A stretch of DNA of 53,662 nt, taken from the NCBI GenBank assembly GCA_027600665.1, contig JADGJL010000053.1, forward strand, positions 1 to 53,662, written 5' to 3'. A program made the translations under genes and the position numbers. The DNA comes from Irineochytrium annulatum (Eukaryota > Chytridiomycota > Chytridiomycetes > Chytridiales > Chytridiaceae). Positions 19,061 through 31,114 of the stretch are shown piece after piece. The notes beneath the pieces are model-generated. The model was not told the DNA's origin, did no database searches, and worked only from the letters and a program-made list of their open reading frames with translations. Numbering within the stretch: position 1 is the first letter of the stretch; every line of letters begins with the position of its first letter.

Positions 19061-21841
19061 TCAAACTTCTACAACAGGTATGGCGGCCATATCGGCGCCC
19101 GCGGCCGCGTCGCCGGCGTGTACCACCGTCACGGCCTGGAATACAGCCTCCAGCTTACTAACCATCGCCTCCGCCCCGTCAGTGTTCCCTCCAGCACCAC
19201 CTGCCAAGGCCTCGGCCGCCATCTCGGCTTCCCGCGCGGCGTTCATTGCTACGCCCCTTTCCCCAACTCCGTTCTCTCCCGCGACCGTCCCATCCAAGTC
19301 AATCTCTGCACGCTCGTCTCCGCCATCACTCTCGGGCTCCGCGAACACCCCCTCCATCGCTAGCGCCTCCCTGATCCTCCGCACCTCCTCCTGCGCCTTT
19401 CGATCCTCCTCGTCGACATCATCCCCATCCGCCGCTTCCTCCTCCGCCACCTCCTCGACACCCGTCATCAACAACCCCATCAAATCATCCAGCTTGCTCT
19501 TCCCCTTCGCCACCGTCGCACCCGTCGCCGCCGTCGTCGCATTCCCATTCACAGCTCCCGTGGTGGCACCAACAAGTACTGCCGGCGCGGGCACGGGGGA
19601 CCTAGGCTGCGCGGACGCCGTCGGGCTCCGTCCCAAAAAACTGCCAAAGCTCCACTCCCTCCCCATGCTCGTCCCACCCACGGTCGCAGACCTCGTGCTC
19701 ACGGGGCTGCTGACCTTGCTGTCCGACACGCTCGCGCTCTTCACTGTTCCTCCAGGGCTCAGCTGCCCGCTCTTGGTCCCGGTTCCCGCGAACTGATGCC
19801 GGGTGACGACGCCAGACAGCCGCGCCGCGAGAGTCAGTTCGCTTCGGCGGACAACCTCCGAAATCTTCTCCTGCCGTTCGCGCTCTGCCGCTGCCGCTGC
19901 TGCCGCCGCGGCAGCGAGGGCGGCCTGTTCTGCCGCGAGGGCTTCGGAGTCGACAGAACCGTAAGAGGAAGACAGGGAGGCATTCGAGTGCGCCTTCGAG
20001 AGAGATCGTGTTGCATGGGACAGGGCGGGGAAGAAGGAGGTCGTTGTGGTGATGATCTGCGGTGAGGAAGTGGTTGTAATGGCGGTGGAATTCGGCTCGG
20101 CGGTCTGACGACTTAAAGGTAGTGTGACGGCCGGTGACGGGTTGGATGGCAGGACAACGGGAATTACAGCAGCGCGTGGAGTCTCACCATCGTTAACCTC
20201 GTCAACGCCCGGGTCGGACGGGCGTAAGGGTAAAGACGAGAGAACCTCTTTCGTGGATTTACGGTTGAGGGCACGTGAGGAGGACGTCGAGGAAGACGAG
20301 GCCTCGTCAGAGGGGGCGCGTTGTTTGCGGCGAATTGTCGGCGTGTGTGTTAGGGGCTCGAGGTCGTCGACGCCGGGTGATGAGGGCCTCGGTGGTAAAA
20401 AAACGCCCTCGATCATTACGGGCGGTTCGGGTAGTTCGTCGACTGTCATCAGCACGTCGGAAACGGCGTCGTCCATCGGGTTTCCCAGCGTCGGCTGCAT
20501 CGCTAAGTCGGTTTCCGTACTCTCCTCGTCCTCCTCGCCCACCGACATGTACGACCGGCGGTCCGTCTCGACAATCTTGACGATCTCAATTGTGTCCCGA
20601 TCCTCCGACTCGTCCTCGCCATCTGCATCCCCCTTCTCGTAGCTGACCGTGAAAAGGCTCGCCATCGAAGTCCGTTTCCGCAACATGTCCGACGGCCTGT
20701 TGTCGATAGGCATCAGCGACGGCGTTTCGGGCACATAGCTCGTATATGGCCGGCGCACACCAGCGTTCTGCGATATCGGTCGCGGCCTCATCACGGGCTC
20801 CGAGATCTCGTCCATTGGCTCCGGAGTAGACGACGTCATCTGCACGACAGGAGGATTCAGCGGCTCCCGCGTCATCTCCCTCGTCATCACATCCTTCTCC
20901 GTATCCGACAACGACTGAGCCCTCTCCTCCTTCTTCTTGTCCTTCTTCATGAAGCCAAACGACATTGTCGGCATCGGATCCCTCCTCGGATCGCTCCCGC
21001 TCCGCTTCCGCCCGTCCATCTGCGCCTCCACCTCATCCAACGACCCGCTGATCGGCCTTGCGCCCAAACTCCTCCTCGGTGGCCGCGAATCCGCCGGTGC
21101 GGGCCGCGCGGCGGTCGACGGCGTGTCCTCCTCCGATATCCGAGTCGGCAAAACGCTCGGCAGCGAGTTGTTTGATGATTGCGATGACGCAGACGCCGGA
21201 GAGGAGGGGATGGATGACATGGACGAGCCCTGGGTCGCAGTGAGGTGTGAATTTTTGGCCTGCTTCTGCAGCTTCTCGTATCGCTTCATGCCGGCCACCT
21301 CCTTATGATGCGCCGAGAACGAGAATAAGTTGGACAGCGGCCGCCGCTTCGACTTCTTCCCGCCATTCTCGGTACCCGTCGATGCCGCCGACTGGAGATT
21401 TTCCTCGCTCGCGGTCATGGCTAGCGTCCGGGAGCCCCCACCAGAGGCCCCGGCACTAGCCGGCTGCGATGCCGACTTCTTCAGCATCGAGAATGGTCCC
21501 TTTAGCCCGCGATTCGGCTTCGCGGGGTCGACGGGGGCTGACGAGGGAGAGCCGTAGTTAGGTACGGCAATGAAGGCCTCGTTCGAGGAAGGTAGCGTAA
21601 GCTTTTTATTGCCAGGCAATCGCGCTTTCAGAGCCTCGACAGCGACTTTCTGTTACCTAAGATCAGTCTGGCATGCACAGAATGGAAGATGAGAGAGCAA
21701 ATGAACGCATACCTGCGCGGGTGTTCTGCAGATGATTTCAATCGGGCGCGACGACTGCTCGAGCTCGGAGATGGACCAGTCGCGACCGTCCGGATGCTTC
21801 CTGTTCGGACGGCGGGCGCCAGGAGAGCTGATTGCGAACAT
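19061..21841 (-). CDS. Large Ser-rich disordered protein (905 aa), unknown function
   Basis: There are two exons on the minus strand: 21841-21713 and 21649-19061 (63-nt intron with GTATGC donor and TAACAG acceptor), giving 905 aa. The first 43 residues join in frame to KVAVEALKARLPGNKK. The first roughly 110 residues include a short ordered-looking part (SISELEQSSRPIEIICRTP; SNEAFIAVPNY). After a basic GGKKSKRRPLSNLF motif the protein is low complexity, rich in Ser, Pro, Thr and acidic patches, with many potential phosphosites. A poly-Ala/Arg helix (about residue 610) and a long acidic/Ala C-terminal region (MEGVFAEPESDGGDERAEID) follow. No catalytic motif or transmembrane segment was seen. 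A scaffold or regulatory protein is possible; I cannot assign a family. Confidence 0.75.
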
Positions 21842-22136
21842 GGGCCGATGTGGTTGGAGGTGTGGAGGTTTTTTGTCGGTACCGGTCGCGGGCGAGGAAA
21901 GGTAATCGGGCGGAAAGGTTAGGATAAAGGTCGATAAAGCGGCGATTCAGGGGCGAAGGAAGGCGAGGGGAGGGAGAGCAGTCGGGTTTATGTTCAATGT
22001 GGCGCGCTGTGGCTGTCCCCCAGTGGGCATAAACTTCCAGCGTTTCTGACCCAAGTCGTCAAAGGCGGGTGAACGCCATATAAGGGTCGGCTGCGTGACA
22101 CCACGCTCCTCCCCAGCTTCCTCCTTGGGGTGCCCC

Positions 22137-22386
22137 ATGACGATCCTCCACGTCGCAGGTCACAGCGGACCTCCACCCCCGTCCCGCGACCTTCCCGTCG
22201 ACATCCTTGCCCAGGTCCGTGCGGTGCTCTAACCTCCCCAACGCCGTCGTCTCCGTCCGGTCCTTTGCATGCGTGTCCCATCCTTCGCGGGCGATCAAGG
22301 TGGGTGCTCCGTACCTTACCGGGCGTCCCGAGGTGGTGTTGGCGAAGAGCGCTGCGAATGCAAACGGATCTATGACGGGGCTTTGA
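22137..22386 (+). pseudogene. F-box-like N-terminal fragment with frameshift
   Basis: The frame from ATG 22137 gives RDLPVDILAQVRAVL and then a stop. The next frame over continues SNLPNAVVSVRSFACVSHPS and then VGAPYLTGRPEVVLAKSA before a stop at 22384-22386. Together the two frames read like an F-box (LP-x-D-I-L, then L-x-N-L-x-x-x-x-x-x-V-x-x-x) interrupted by a one-base shift. No downstream repeat domain follows. It is most simply a truncated F-box gene remnant; a very short intron is a less likely explanation. It sits next to the F-box/ankyrin-like gene pair. Confidence 0.4.
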
Positions 22387-23298
22387 AGTCCCGCCTGAAA
22401 AATGGGGCACGCCAAAAACACCCCTTGCATGTCCCCGTCAGCCCGCGACGACCGATCCCCTCCATCTTCAGTCCCAATGATAACGGGGATGTAACGACAT
22501 ACACAGCAAGGACGTCATGACCGAGTTCAACTCCCTCGCTGCATTTGCACCTGCGGGGCCAGACCCCTGCCATCGTGAGGCCCATCCATTCCTTCTCTCG
22601 CCTGAGGTAGTCCGTTATTGCTTTTATCTTGCCATTGACGTACTTACGTACTTCGGCGCGACTCGCGACTTGACCCTATTGAACGCGAACAACATCGACC
22701 GAATTCGTTGTGAATCCTGCCAGCGCTTGCTTACCTTGCTACTATTACGCTGACTTCCGTCTCCGTCGGTTACTTGGGAAGCCAGTTGAACCTTCGGCCA
22801 AAGGGCAAGCTTCTTTGAAACCCTTTCCCAACAGTTTATCGGACGAGCGTTGTTCAGTGCTTCGTACGTTGCTACAACTGACTGCATTTGGGGTATCCGA
22901 CATGCAGTGTATTTCTGAGCTTTTCAAGAGCACGTCGAGCGGCAGAGTGATTCCACTATGGCTGTTATGCACCCGGTGAGCAGCCCTCGCGTCAATATTG
23001 CGTCAACATTGATCACCGGTAGTCTCGGACCGCGAACTTTGTGGTTCGCGTGAGGGAGACATATGTGAACAATATGTTGACCTATGTCAGGTGGGTCTGC
23101 CACTCCGATGACACAAGGGACGGTGCAAGATGATGATGTGTCGTGCTTCACTGCAGCGTTGTTTGTAATGTTCTTTTACTGGGCGGAAGCCTCGTCATTA
23201 TCGCGCGCTCATCAATGGTTTACACAATATATATTAGTTGGACTCAGAGAGGAAGTGACTCTGATTCAGCTTGATTTCCCCCTATATCCACATCGCTT
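22387..23298. other. Gene-poor stretch upstream of the F-box/ankyrin-like pair
   Basis: Only short overlapping frames occur here and none resembles a known family. One frame around 22583-22753 is rich in Leu/Tyr and could be a degraded coding remnant, but I could not align it with the neighbouring genes. The last bases before 23299 should contain the promoter of the first F-box/ankyrin-like gene. Confidence 0.4.
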
Positions 23299-26200
23299 AT
23301 GAGTGACGAGTGCGTTGTGTTCCAGCCACCCACGTTGATGGCGACACTCCCACAGACTCCCACAGTACCCACAGCAGCAATGGAGCCCTCATCGCCAACT
23401 CTCCTCTCGCTGCCCGATCACGTCCTCCGGCAGTGTGCCGTGTTCCTGCATCCGCACGCCGTCCAGAAGCTCACAGGCCTCTCCCGGCTCGCCCATGAAG
23501 TCCTGAGATTCGACGACCTGCCATTCACCCACGCGAATCTCCTCGCCAAATCGAGGAAGTGGATCCGGAGGCAGCCAGCGTGCCCGCCCTCTGCCCGGTC
23601 GACGAGGCTGACGAATATCCCTTGTCGAAAGCTGGTGGCCCAGGACATCGAGCGTCGCTTGTTGACGGCGGCAGCATCTGCGAAACCTGCGGGATCAATA
23701 CCAATCACATCATCTGGAGAGGCTGGCGCGGACGCTGCAGGTTTGAACGAACAAGAAGTGTATGTGTACCTTGCCATGTCACTTTGACACTGACGATCGT
23801 GTCCAGTGACGTCTGCATTGAGTTCATAAGAGATGCGGACGCCGACGCTGTGGACCACGATCCTTCAGATCCCAGTCCCTTGACTGGCCGAATGCGCACT
23901 GATGCTTGCGGTGAAAAGCACGAAGTCGAATTTGATCAAGTTGGCCCTTTGCAGGCGCATATAGAAACAGACCTTAACATGATGAGGTTTGCAATTGTTT
24001 GGGGATTGAGATAGCCATCGTCTAACCAGTTTGTCTTCTTCCCAGATTGAGCCGATACTATTGGGTCGCAGCAGCCAAAATTCTGCCATATACGAAGCTG
24101 CTTAACTTGCTTAAGGCCCGAGACGCGAAGAGGTCCCGGGTCTCTCGCCGCTATGTGGCTGAGAAAGACTTTCACTCTCACCTTGATCTATTTCTCTGTG
24201 TTCTTCGCGCGGGCCGACAGGACGACAAAGATGTGAAAGAGGTGACCCCGAACATCTGGTGTTTAGCCTTTGAAGACGCCGTGCATTTGGGCGAAGTCGG
24301 TCAAATCAATTTGCTGTTTGGTCGGAACATTTCTGATGTAACGGGCGAGCCGCATCGAGTCTTCCCGTGGCTGGCAACCGACAACAATGGACTGCCAATC
24401 CTACCAGTCGGAGCGCGTCGATATGTCGTTCAAAGTGATTTCCAAAGACTTCTTGGCGATGCCTGTAGGACCGGAGAGGTCTCGAAAGTTCGCGCGCTGC
24501 TTGCTAGCGAGGTCGCGCCCAGTATCGAGTGCGAGAATCCGATGCACCTTGACGTCGTCAAGCCTCTATGCTCGCCCCCTCGCTACACCGACGTTATGCT
24601 TGGCGGTAACCTGCTGGAGGTCGCGGCTCAATATGGCCACGAGCGTTTGGTGTGGTTTTTGCTCACGGAGGCGCCGCTATCAAATGAGACTTTAGCTGCC
24701 TGGGTCGATGATGCCTTTCCTATTGTTGTGAAGATGAGGAATCGCGAGTTATTGAATTTGATGCTGGGCAGTGCGAGGGTCCGTCATGTGAAGGAGGTTG
24801 TCGAGGAGGTGCTGAGCTCCGCGCACGAGGACGATTACGTGCTGTACGCACTGCACCGGTTGATTGTGTATGCAAACGAGCGCGGTCTTAATCTCGACAA
24901 AAATGACTGGAACTGGACGAAGGCTCTGACGACCGTCGTTGAGGCCGGCCACGTGGGCAAACTCAAGCTCATGTTCTCCATCAACGTTGTCGCCACGAGC
25001 CCTGATTTGAACCTCTTGTTGCTCGCGATTAAAAAATGCCGTTCGCCTATGGTTAAGTACCTAGTCGATCAAGCCCCAATCATGACCGAGGTTCTCTCCT
25101 CGTGGGTTGACAAAGCCCTGTTTGCGGCCGTAGTGAAGTGTGACAGCGAGTCCTTCGATGCGATTCTCAACTGCGGGATGGTGCGTCATGTGGACGCCAT
25201 CTTTGAATGGGCGTTAAAGTCGGACTTGGGATGGGTGGGTTACGTCATCAAGCGGCTGGTCGCATACGCAACGCATCACGGCTTGCCTCTCATCCATAAA
25301 GAGAATCTCGCCAGAGCTCTCGTGTGCGGGAGACTTGTGAGCATGAAGGCGCTCATGACGGCGCCTTATGACGAAGAGAAGGACTTTGATTTGCTCCTGT
25401 TGACGGCGGCCGCAGCGAACAACTCCGAGTTACTATGGATGCTCATGAGTAAGCACATGCCGGCTAGTAAACAGTTTTTCGATTCAAACCAAGATGCCGA
25501 GAAAAGTATCTTGACGTGTCTAATGAAGCTTGTGCCAACCGATGAGCGGTTTGAACTTTTAGTCAACCTACTGGTCGAACTACCTTTGAACCGGCTCATA
25601 CCGGTGGTCGTTACAGCTAGCACTCAGTGGAAAACGGAACACGCGGAACGGCTCTTAGCGGCTACATACAACGCGCGGGGTGACGCTGTGCTCAAGGCGC
25701 TCCACAGCGCTTCCACTCAAGCCGACAACCTCAAGTTGTGGTGGATGGTCGTGAAGGAGCACACGGCTGCGATTAAGGACATGTTCACATCCGACAATGA
25801 CGATGATTTTCTGTTTGATGCGCAATGCGGCGTTCTGGCTCTTCTGCTCAAGTCGGCGGCAACAAATCTGGCTACGAACGAGCAGCTGTTGTGTGGATTG
25901 GTAGTTCTGGGCACGCCAACGACGTCGGTACGCGACGAGGGTGATTGGTGGAAGAACGCCGTGACAACACTGTTGCGGCATCCGTTAATGATGCGCGATG
26001 ATATCGTCAAGACGCTAGCCGATAGAGACTGCTCTGTCGCTTGCTGCCAACTCATTTTATCGACCCGACCGGACGCCGTCGATCCGCTGCTGCTGGTGGA
26101 CGTCCTTACGCGCCGAGCAGGGGAAGAGGAGACTGTTGCTGCTGTGATTGACTCTGGCATCCTAACTCCCACAAACGGCGGCACCACGGCCGCGGTGAAG

Positions 26201-26602
26201 CTCATAAAGTGCAATCACATCGAGGACTTCTCCTCGGTTGTCATGCTTGTGGAGCGAGGGTGTGTGGAACCCACTTTTGCCACCCTGCTGCTTATGGGGG
26301 AGGGCAAAGCGAGTTGGGCATACGAGGTCTTGTCGCGAGCCAGTGCAGGTGGCTTCACGTTCGACGACATGGTGAGCGGAAGCGAAGAGGCGGAAATTGA
26401 TTACGGGCGTGGCATGATGAAATCCTGCGAGTTCTTCCAGGAGAAAGTCTCAACGGAAAGGATTGAAAGCATTGTGGCCAACTGCAAGAAGATCTTTGGT
26501 GTCATTGAGTTGCTATGGCCCGACTCCACTCAAGAAAGCTCCCACATTGCTGACGAGGCGATCGCGCTTCTTCTAAGCTTCGATTCTGATTATGAGGCGT
26601 GA
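23299..26602 (+). CDS. F-box/ankyrin-like repeat protein (intact copy)
   Basis: There are three exons: 23299-23759, 23807-23986 and 24046-26602 (introns of 47 and 59 nt), giving 1065 aa. Residues of about 35-80 form an F-box-like domain starting LLSLPDHVLRQCAVFLHPH. The large exon encodes degenerate ankyrin-like helical repeats, for example GNLLEVAAQYGHERLVWFLL and LLLTAAAANNSELLWMLM. The second intron sits after the conserved DLNMMR and before SRYYWVAAAK, the same place as in the paralogue and in the relic at 3215-3748. An F-box with repeats suggests a substrate adaptor for an SCF ubiquitin ligase. Several start codons are possible (23299, 23338, 23380), all before the F-box. The tandem paralogue starts 137 bp downstream. 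Confidence 0.8.
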
Positions 26603-26739
26603 AAGGTGGAGAGGAAACGTGTGGAGATCCCAGACAGGCTGATACACGTGTAATTTATTTATTGCTGTTATATATCAAGTTAAAATGAGTTTGCGGTGGC
26701 TTGTGCGCACAAGCCATCAGGGCAACAACCAACCGTGAT

Positions 26740-29579
26740 ATGAAGGCGCCCTTGACGCCGCCGCCGAGGTTCCTGATGACCAGCCGAACGCTATTGTCGT
26801 TGCCCGACGAGATCCTCCGGCACGTCTCCGTCTACTTGCACCCGCACACGATCGGCAAGCTCATCGGCTTGTCTCGCCTCGCCTACCAGATCCTGCGCTT
26901 TGATGATCTCCCGTTTGCTCGTGCGAACCTCGCGGCCGAGTCGTGCTCTTGGGCCCGGGTCGTGAATCTATCGTTCGTGGTTATTGATTAGGTCAGAACT
27001 TACCGGCAAACGATTTGATTAGCGGAGGGCACTCGTTTTTTATGTATGAGCCAATTGAAGGATCATTAAAGGCGCACAAAGATGCCGATCTTGACTTGAA
27101 CAGGTATGCCTCACCCTTTGGGGGGTTACGTCGTCTTACCCCCTTTTAAGACTTCACGCAAGTTACTGGGCAGCTGCGGCTGAGATAATGCCCTTTACCC
27201 AATTTGAAACGGCAATCCGGTCAGAGACCAAAGATCCTTGGAATTTCTGCAACGGTTTCAAAAGGCTGGTCGCCATTCTTCGCTCGGGGCGCAGGGATGA
27301 TGAATATCTCACGGAGCTCCCACGAATATGGGACGATGCTTTTTCAAATGCCATGGGTTCCGACGACATGAAGCTTAGCGCACCGCTTTTGGGGCTAAAT
27401 AGAGCTGACGCGACAAATTCACCTCACCCCGCCTTCCCATGGCTGATGGCCGATCCGCTTGGCCTGCCAGTTCTACCCGGGGAAGTCGATGAGTTCAATG
27501 GCCACGACGCGATCCAAAGAGTGTTTGATTCGGCCTGTGCGTTCGGGCGCTATAAAGTTGTGGACGCGATGATCAGGGGCACCAGCATCTTCAAAAGTCC
27601 GCTGACGCCCACGCCCGCGCAATTGGCTGGAGCGGTCCGGAACGGTTTCCTCGAAGTTGTTATGATCCTGTCCTCTCAAGTTGATTTCGAAAATGCGCCT
27701 GAGAATCTCTTGGTGATTGCGGTGTCTCGCGCCGGAACTTAAATACCTGATCGACGTAGCGCCGATCCCGTTGAAGAAGAAGGCGTCATGGGCCGAGGTG
27801 GCTTTGGGCTTCGCAGTTGAAATGGGCAGCTATGAGTACTTTGATATACTTCTGGATAGCGGAATTACGGCGTCAGTTGAGCTGGCCGTCCTGAGAGCTG
27901 TGGCGTCGAAAAAGGATGGATTCTCTTCATACGCCATGGACCGTTTGATCGCGTATGCAAAAGACCGCGGCCTGAATCTTATTGCGGATGGGATGATGAC
28001 CCGCGCGGTGGCTAACGCTCGGTTCAAGCTTGTTAGAAAACTCGTTTTGGCTGCATATGACATCGAAAGGGATATGAAATTGCTTCTTTTCACTGCTATC
28101 ACCGCATCTAACGCTCCGCCCGAGCTGGTATGGATGCTGATAGACGGGCGCGTGCCAGCTGTCATAAAGATCCTTGAGATTGAGGTTGATCTCCAGGTAA
28201 CCCTTCCCAAGTATCTCATCGGCGCGGCGAAAACGGACGACCAGATAGACACTACGGCTAGACTTATCATCGACGCACCTCCATCCGTGTTTGCATCTTT
28301 GCTCATGATGACCACCTATCGCACTGAGGGACCGGAGCTATTTCGAAAATTGATTGCCGCTGCCGGTGACCTTGGCAGAGACGTCGACTTCAAAACACTT
28401 CTCAAAGGCCTTGCGGGAAGGTACGACACCGGGCTTATGATATGGGTTCTAGTGGAGGCGCATGCGAGTGCGCTGAAATACCTTCTTAAATCCGACGGCG
28501 ATGTTCAGAAGGCCGCGTTGCACTGCCTTATCAGGACTGTTGCGACCAACGAGCAGATGGATGTATTAGTCTCCCTGGTTCTTGATGCACCCGAAAGCGC
28601 CTTCGAAGGCCTGCTCAACGAGTCATTAAGGCGTCCCAAGCCAGAGGTGTTTGCAAAACTCTTGGCGATCACTTTCTCCGCAAAAGGAGGCGTTGACCTC
28701 CGAGCTCTTATTCCATCGATCCCGGGAGATTTCGGTGGCCCAAAGCCATTTTGGTGGCTAATGGAAGGGCATCAGGATGTGGTGAAAATGATCCTCAAGT
28801 CCGACGGCGACTTTCAAATTCGTCTCCTGGCCTATTTTGTTAAAACGGCGAGGCTAGACGTGCGCGTGGCCTTGCTGCTCACCATACTCGACGGCGGGCC
28901 TAAAGCCGCCAAGTCGGCACCTGTAATCTTGGAGGCAGCTAGGCTGGACGAGTCAGCCGTCCTCATCGCGCTGATGCGCAACCCGCTGGTCGCGCCAGCC
29001 GACATCGTAAGCGCGCTCGCGGACGGCGGGTGCACGCCTGCTTGCTGCCGCGCAATTCTTTCAGCCCGGCGGGATGCGATCGACCACGAGCGCCTTGGGG
29101 ACATACTGGCCCGGCGAGCGGGAGATGAGGACTTTGTCGATGCTGTGATTTCCTCAGGCGTTCTGACTTCCGAAATGGGCGGCAACGCCGCCTTATGGAG
29201 GATCATAAAAACTGGTCGTCATAAGGTCGCCACACGGCTGGTGCTACGAGGGTGCGCCGAACCAACGTATGCTACTCTCCTGCTGATGGATGAGGGCTTT
29301 GGAGAGGCAGCGCGGGAGCTTGTCCGGGATGCAACCGATATGGGTCTGACGTTTGTTGCGGCGTTAGGGGAGGAGGGAGGCAGGCTGGTAAGGTTTGGTG
29401 TGGAGATGACGGAAGCGTGCAAGGGCCTGCTAGAGATTGTGCAGGCATTGAGGAATACGGACGCAGCGCTTCTGGACAACTACAGGAAGGTTATTGCGTC
29501 GATGCACGCGCTGAAACCTAACTTCAAAGCCTTGTGGCATCTTCATGCGGCGTTTGTAGAGGTTGCAGAAGTAAATTAG
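26740..29579 (+). pseudogene. F-box/ankyrin-like repeat gene, tandem paralogue with a frameshift
   Basis: Exon 1 (26740 to about 26961) starts MKAPLTPPPRFLM and then LLSLPDEILRHVSVYLHPH, closely matching the upstream copy. Exon 2 (about 26997-27103) ends DADLDLNR, and exon 3 begins at 27151 with LHASYWAAAAEIMP. The frame then stops at TAA 27740-27742, while homology continues in another frame from about 27720 (APELKYLIDVAP, matching SPMVKYLVDQAP) to the stop at 29577-29579. Compared with the intact copy, about 8 nt are missing near 27727, which shifts the frame. The second frame stays open for 620 codons and keeps the family C-terminus (GCAEPTYATLLLMDEG). The break is therefore recent or a sequencing error. 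The first intron is short and its exact ends are uncertain. Confidence 0.7.
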
Positions 29580-30033
29580 ATTACAGGTCGATATGGTGCA
29601 TCAAATACATGTGCTTGGATTTCTAGACGAGTCGACTCGATAATTGTACTTAAATTATAATTTCTTCCCAAAAAGACCCTTTGGGAGAGTAAACGGCAAT
29701 ATCGGTGTGCGCCTTATTATCCATGTTGCGCACTGCAACGAGTTGGCAATGATGCAACACCTTCCTCGGTGTTCAGCTGGAGTGGCTCGCGAGGATGGAT
29801 GGGCGAGGGGATGTGTTTTTGCCGCGACTTCAGAAGAACCGCCACAAACGTCCTGCAGCGACACCTGCCGCGATCTCCAGCTCCCGCACCGCCCGGCTGT
29901 CGGCCTCTTGCTCATCGATCGGCCTGGTCGCCTCCATAAAATCGCGGGCCTCCCCGCCGTTATGGATTATCATCTGCTCAACCACTACCGCGACCAACAC
30001 CGACCAGAACCGCCTAAGCACTCGATCTTGAAC
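29580..30033. other. Upstream region of the secreted Cys-rich gene
   Basis: This holds the 3' flank of the F-box/ankyrin-like copy and the promoter side of the secreted gene. The frame of the secreted protein stays open upstream to 29644, but that extension lacks a signal peptide and coding-like composition. I treat it as untranslated. Confidence 0.5.
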
Positions 30034-30798
30034 ATGTTCTTCACCAACGCCCTCACGCTCGCCTCCGTTGCTACCGCGTTCCTCGCCGCGACCCCGGCCA
30101 ACGGCGCTCGCATCCCGCTTGACAAGAATGCCAAATACACGCCGTCCCACTACGAGCCCGAGCCGACGCCGGAATACTACGAGCCGGCACCGACCTACCC
30201 GCCCATGGAGACCCCCTCGTATTTGCCCAAGCCGTCGTCCACCCCTTCCACGCACGCGCCGATGCCGTCCTACACGCCGAAGTCCTACACGCCGCCTTCG
30301 ACATACGCTCCCGAACCCACGTACGCGCCGGCTTCCAGCGGCGGCTATGTCTCCTCCGACGACACGTCCTTAATCTGCCCTCACACCATCCCCAGCCAGC
30401 CCCACGGTTGCCGCCTCTTCGTCCGCGGCTTCGATATCACCGGTGTCACGACCGAGGTTGACCTCACGATCGCCGACGGCATCATGACCGAGTGCGACTG
30501 CCTGGCCCGCTGCTCCGCGTCGAGCACCCAGTGCGTCAGCTGGGTGTGGAAGTTCACGGACAACTCCGGGCACAGGACCTGCACGCTTTACAGCAACTTC
30601 AACCTGCCCAGCGCCGTCACGCTCGCCTACAACGTCCAGAACTCGACGGACATCATGAAGCTGCAGGCCGCCAACAACCCGCAGGGTGGGTCCACGATCC
30701 CGCAGTGCACGGTTGACGGGCAAGCTGGGAGTAAGCCAGACCCGGACTGCTTCTCCGGATCGGTGTGGGTCAAGCCCGACAACTCGCAGATCTGCTGA
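30034..30798 (+). CDS. Secreted Pro/Tyr-rich, Cys-rich protein (paralogue B, complete)
   Basis: This is a single exon of 254 aa. The Met at 30034 was chosen because it starts a typical signal peptide (MFFTNALTLASVATAFLAAT, cleavage near ANGA). Residues of about 35-110 are a repetitive stalk of Pro, Tyr, Glu, Ser and Thr (units such as YEPEPTPEYYEP and TYAPEPTYAP), likely extended and O-glycosylated. The C-terminal half holds at least ten cysteines in a compact module (CPHTIPSQPHGC, ECDCLARCSASSTQC, HRTC, IPQC, PDC, QIC). The pattern of paired Cys with WVWK suggests a PAN/apple-like adhesive module, which I cannot confirm. The protein is probably in the cell wall or extracellular. Its C-terminal 85 residues are identical to the truncated copy at 1-258. 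Confidence 0.85.
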   Translation: MFFTNALTLASVATAFLAATPANGARIPLDKNAKYTPSHYEPEPTPEYYEPAPTYPPMETPSYLPKPSSTPSTHAPMPSYTPKSYTPPSTYAPEPTYAPASSGGYVSSDDTSLICPHTIPSQPHGCRLFVRGFDITGVTTEVDLTIADGIMTECDCLARCSASSTQCVSWVWKFTDNSGHRTCTLYSNFNLPSAVTLAYNVQNSTDIMKLQAANNPQGGSTIPQCTVDGQAGSKPDPDCFSGSVWVKPDNSQIC

Positions 30799-31114
30799 AA
30801 AGTTCTTGCTACGTCTGGTCATTCAGTTGTCACCAATCTTTATCATTATCATTATCATCCAACATTATCATTGCACGTTCTCTTCCCTGTTGAGCTTATA
30901 TTTACCAGCTACATCCTTCTTCGCTCCGCGACCATTTTTCCTCTCAGCAGCTCGATCTCCTTTGGCTCTTGCTGCTTATGGACGATGGCTTTTGTCGCGC
31001 GTTTCTTACCTCGATAAACATTTTGCTGAGGAATAAAATTGACCTATTCAGATAAATTCATCACGTATGTCCTCAGTTTTGATAACATAACAAAAAAAAA
31101 AGGAATTAAAGTCT
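30541..31114 (+). repeat. Right copy of the duplicated segment
   Basis: This is the counterpart of 1-579, separated by 30,540 bp. Coding similarity runs to the stop at 30796-30798. The 3' flank stays alignable to about 31114 with substitutions and small indels, for example in the TTATCATTATCATTATC tract. Since only the 3' part of the left gene is in view, the duplication could extend further to the left. Confidence 0.85.

Noticed and set aside
22000..22430. Minus-strand frames of 123-138 codons near 22.1-22.4 kb
   Set aside because: They show no similarity to known families, and the plus strand here explains the region better as an F-box remnant.
29644..30033. Upstream extension of the secreted Cys-rich protein (130 extra codons)
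   Set aside because: The frame is open by chance in GC-rich DNA. The Met at 30034 starts a textbook signal peptide, which an extension would bury.
1..30541. Exact 30,540-bp offset between the duplicated segments
   Set aside because: The number is a multiple of 60 and makes the lines look aligned in the listing, but there is no biological reason for it. The intervening genes are unrelated to the duplicated unit.
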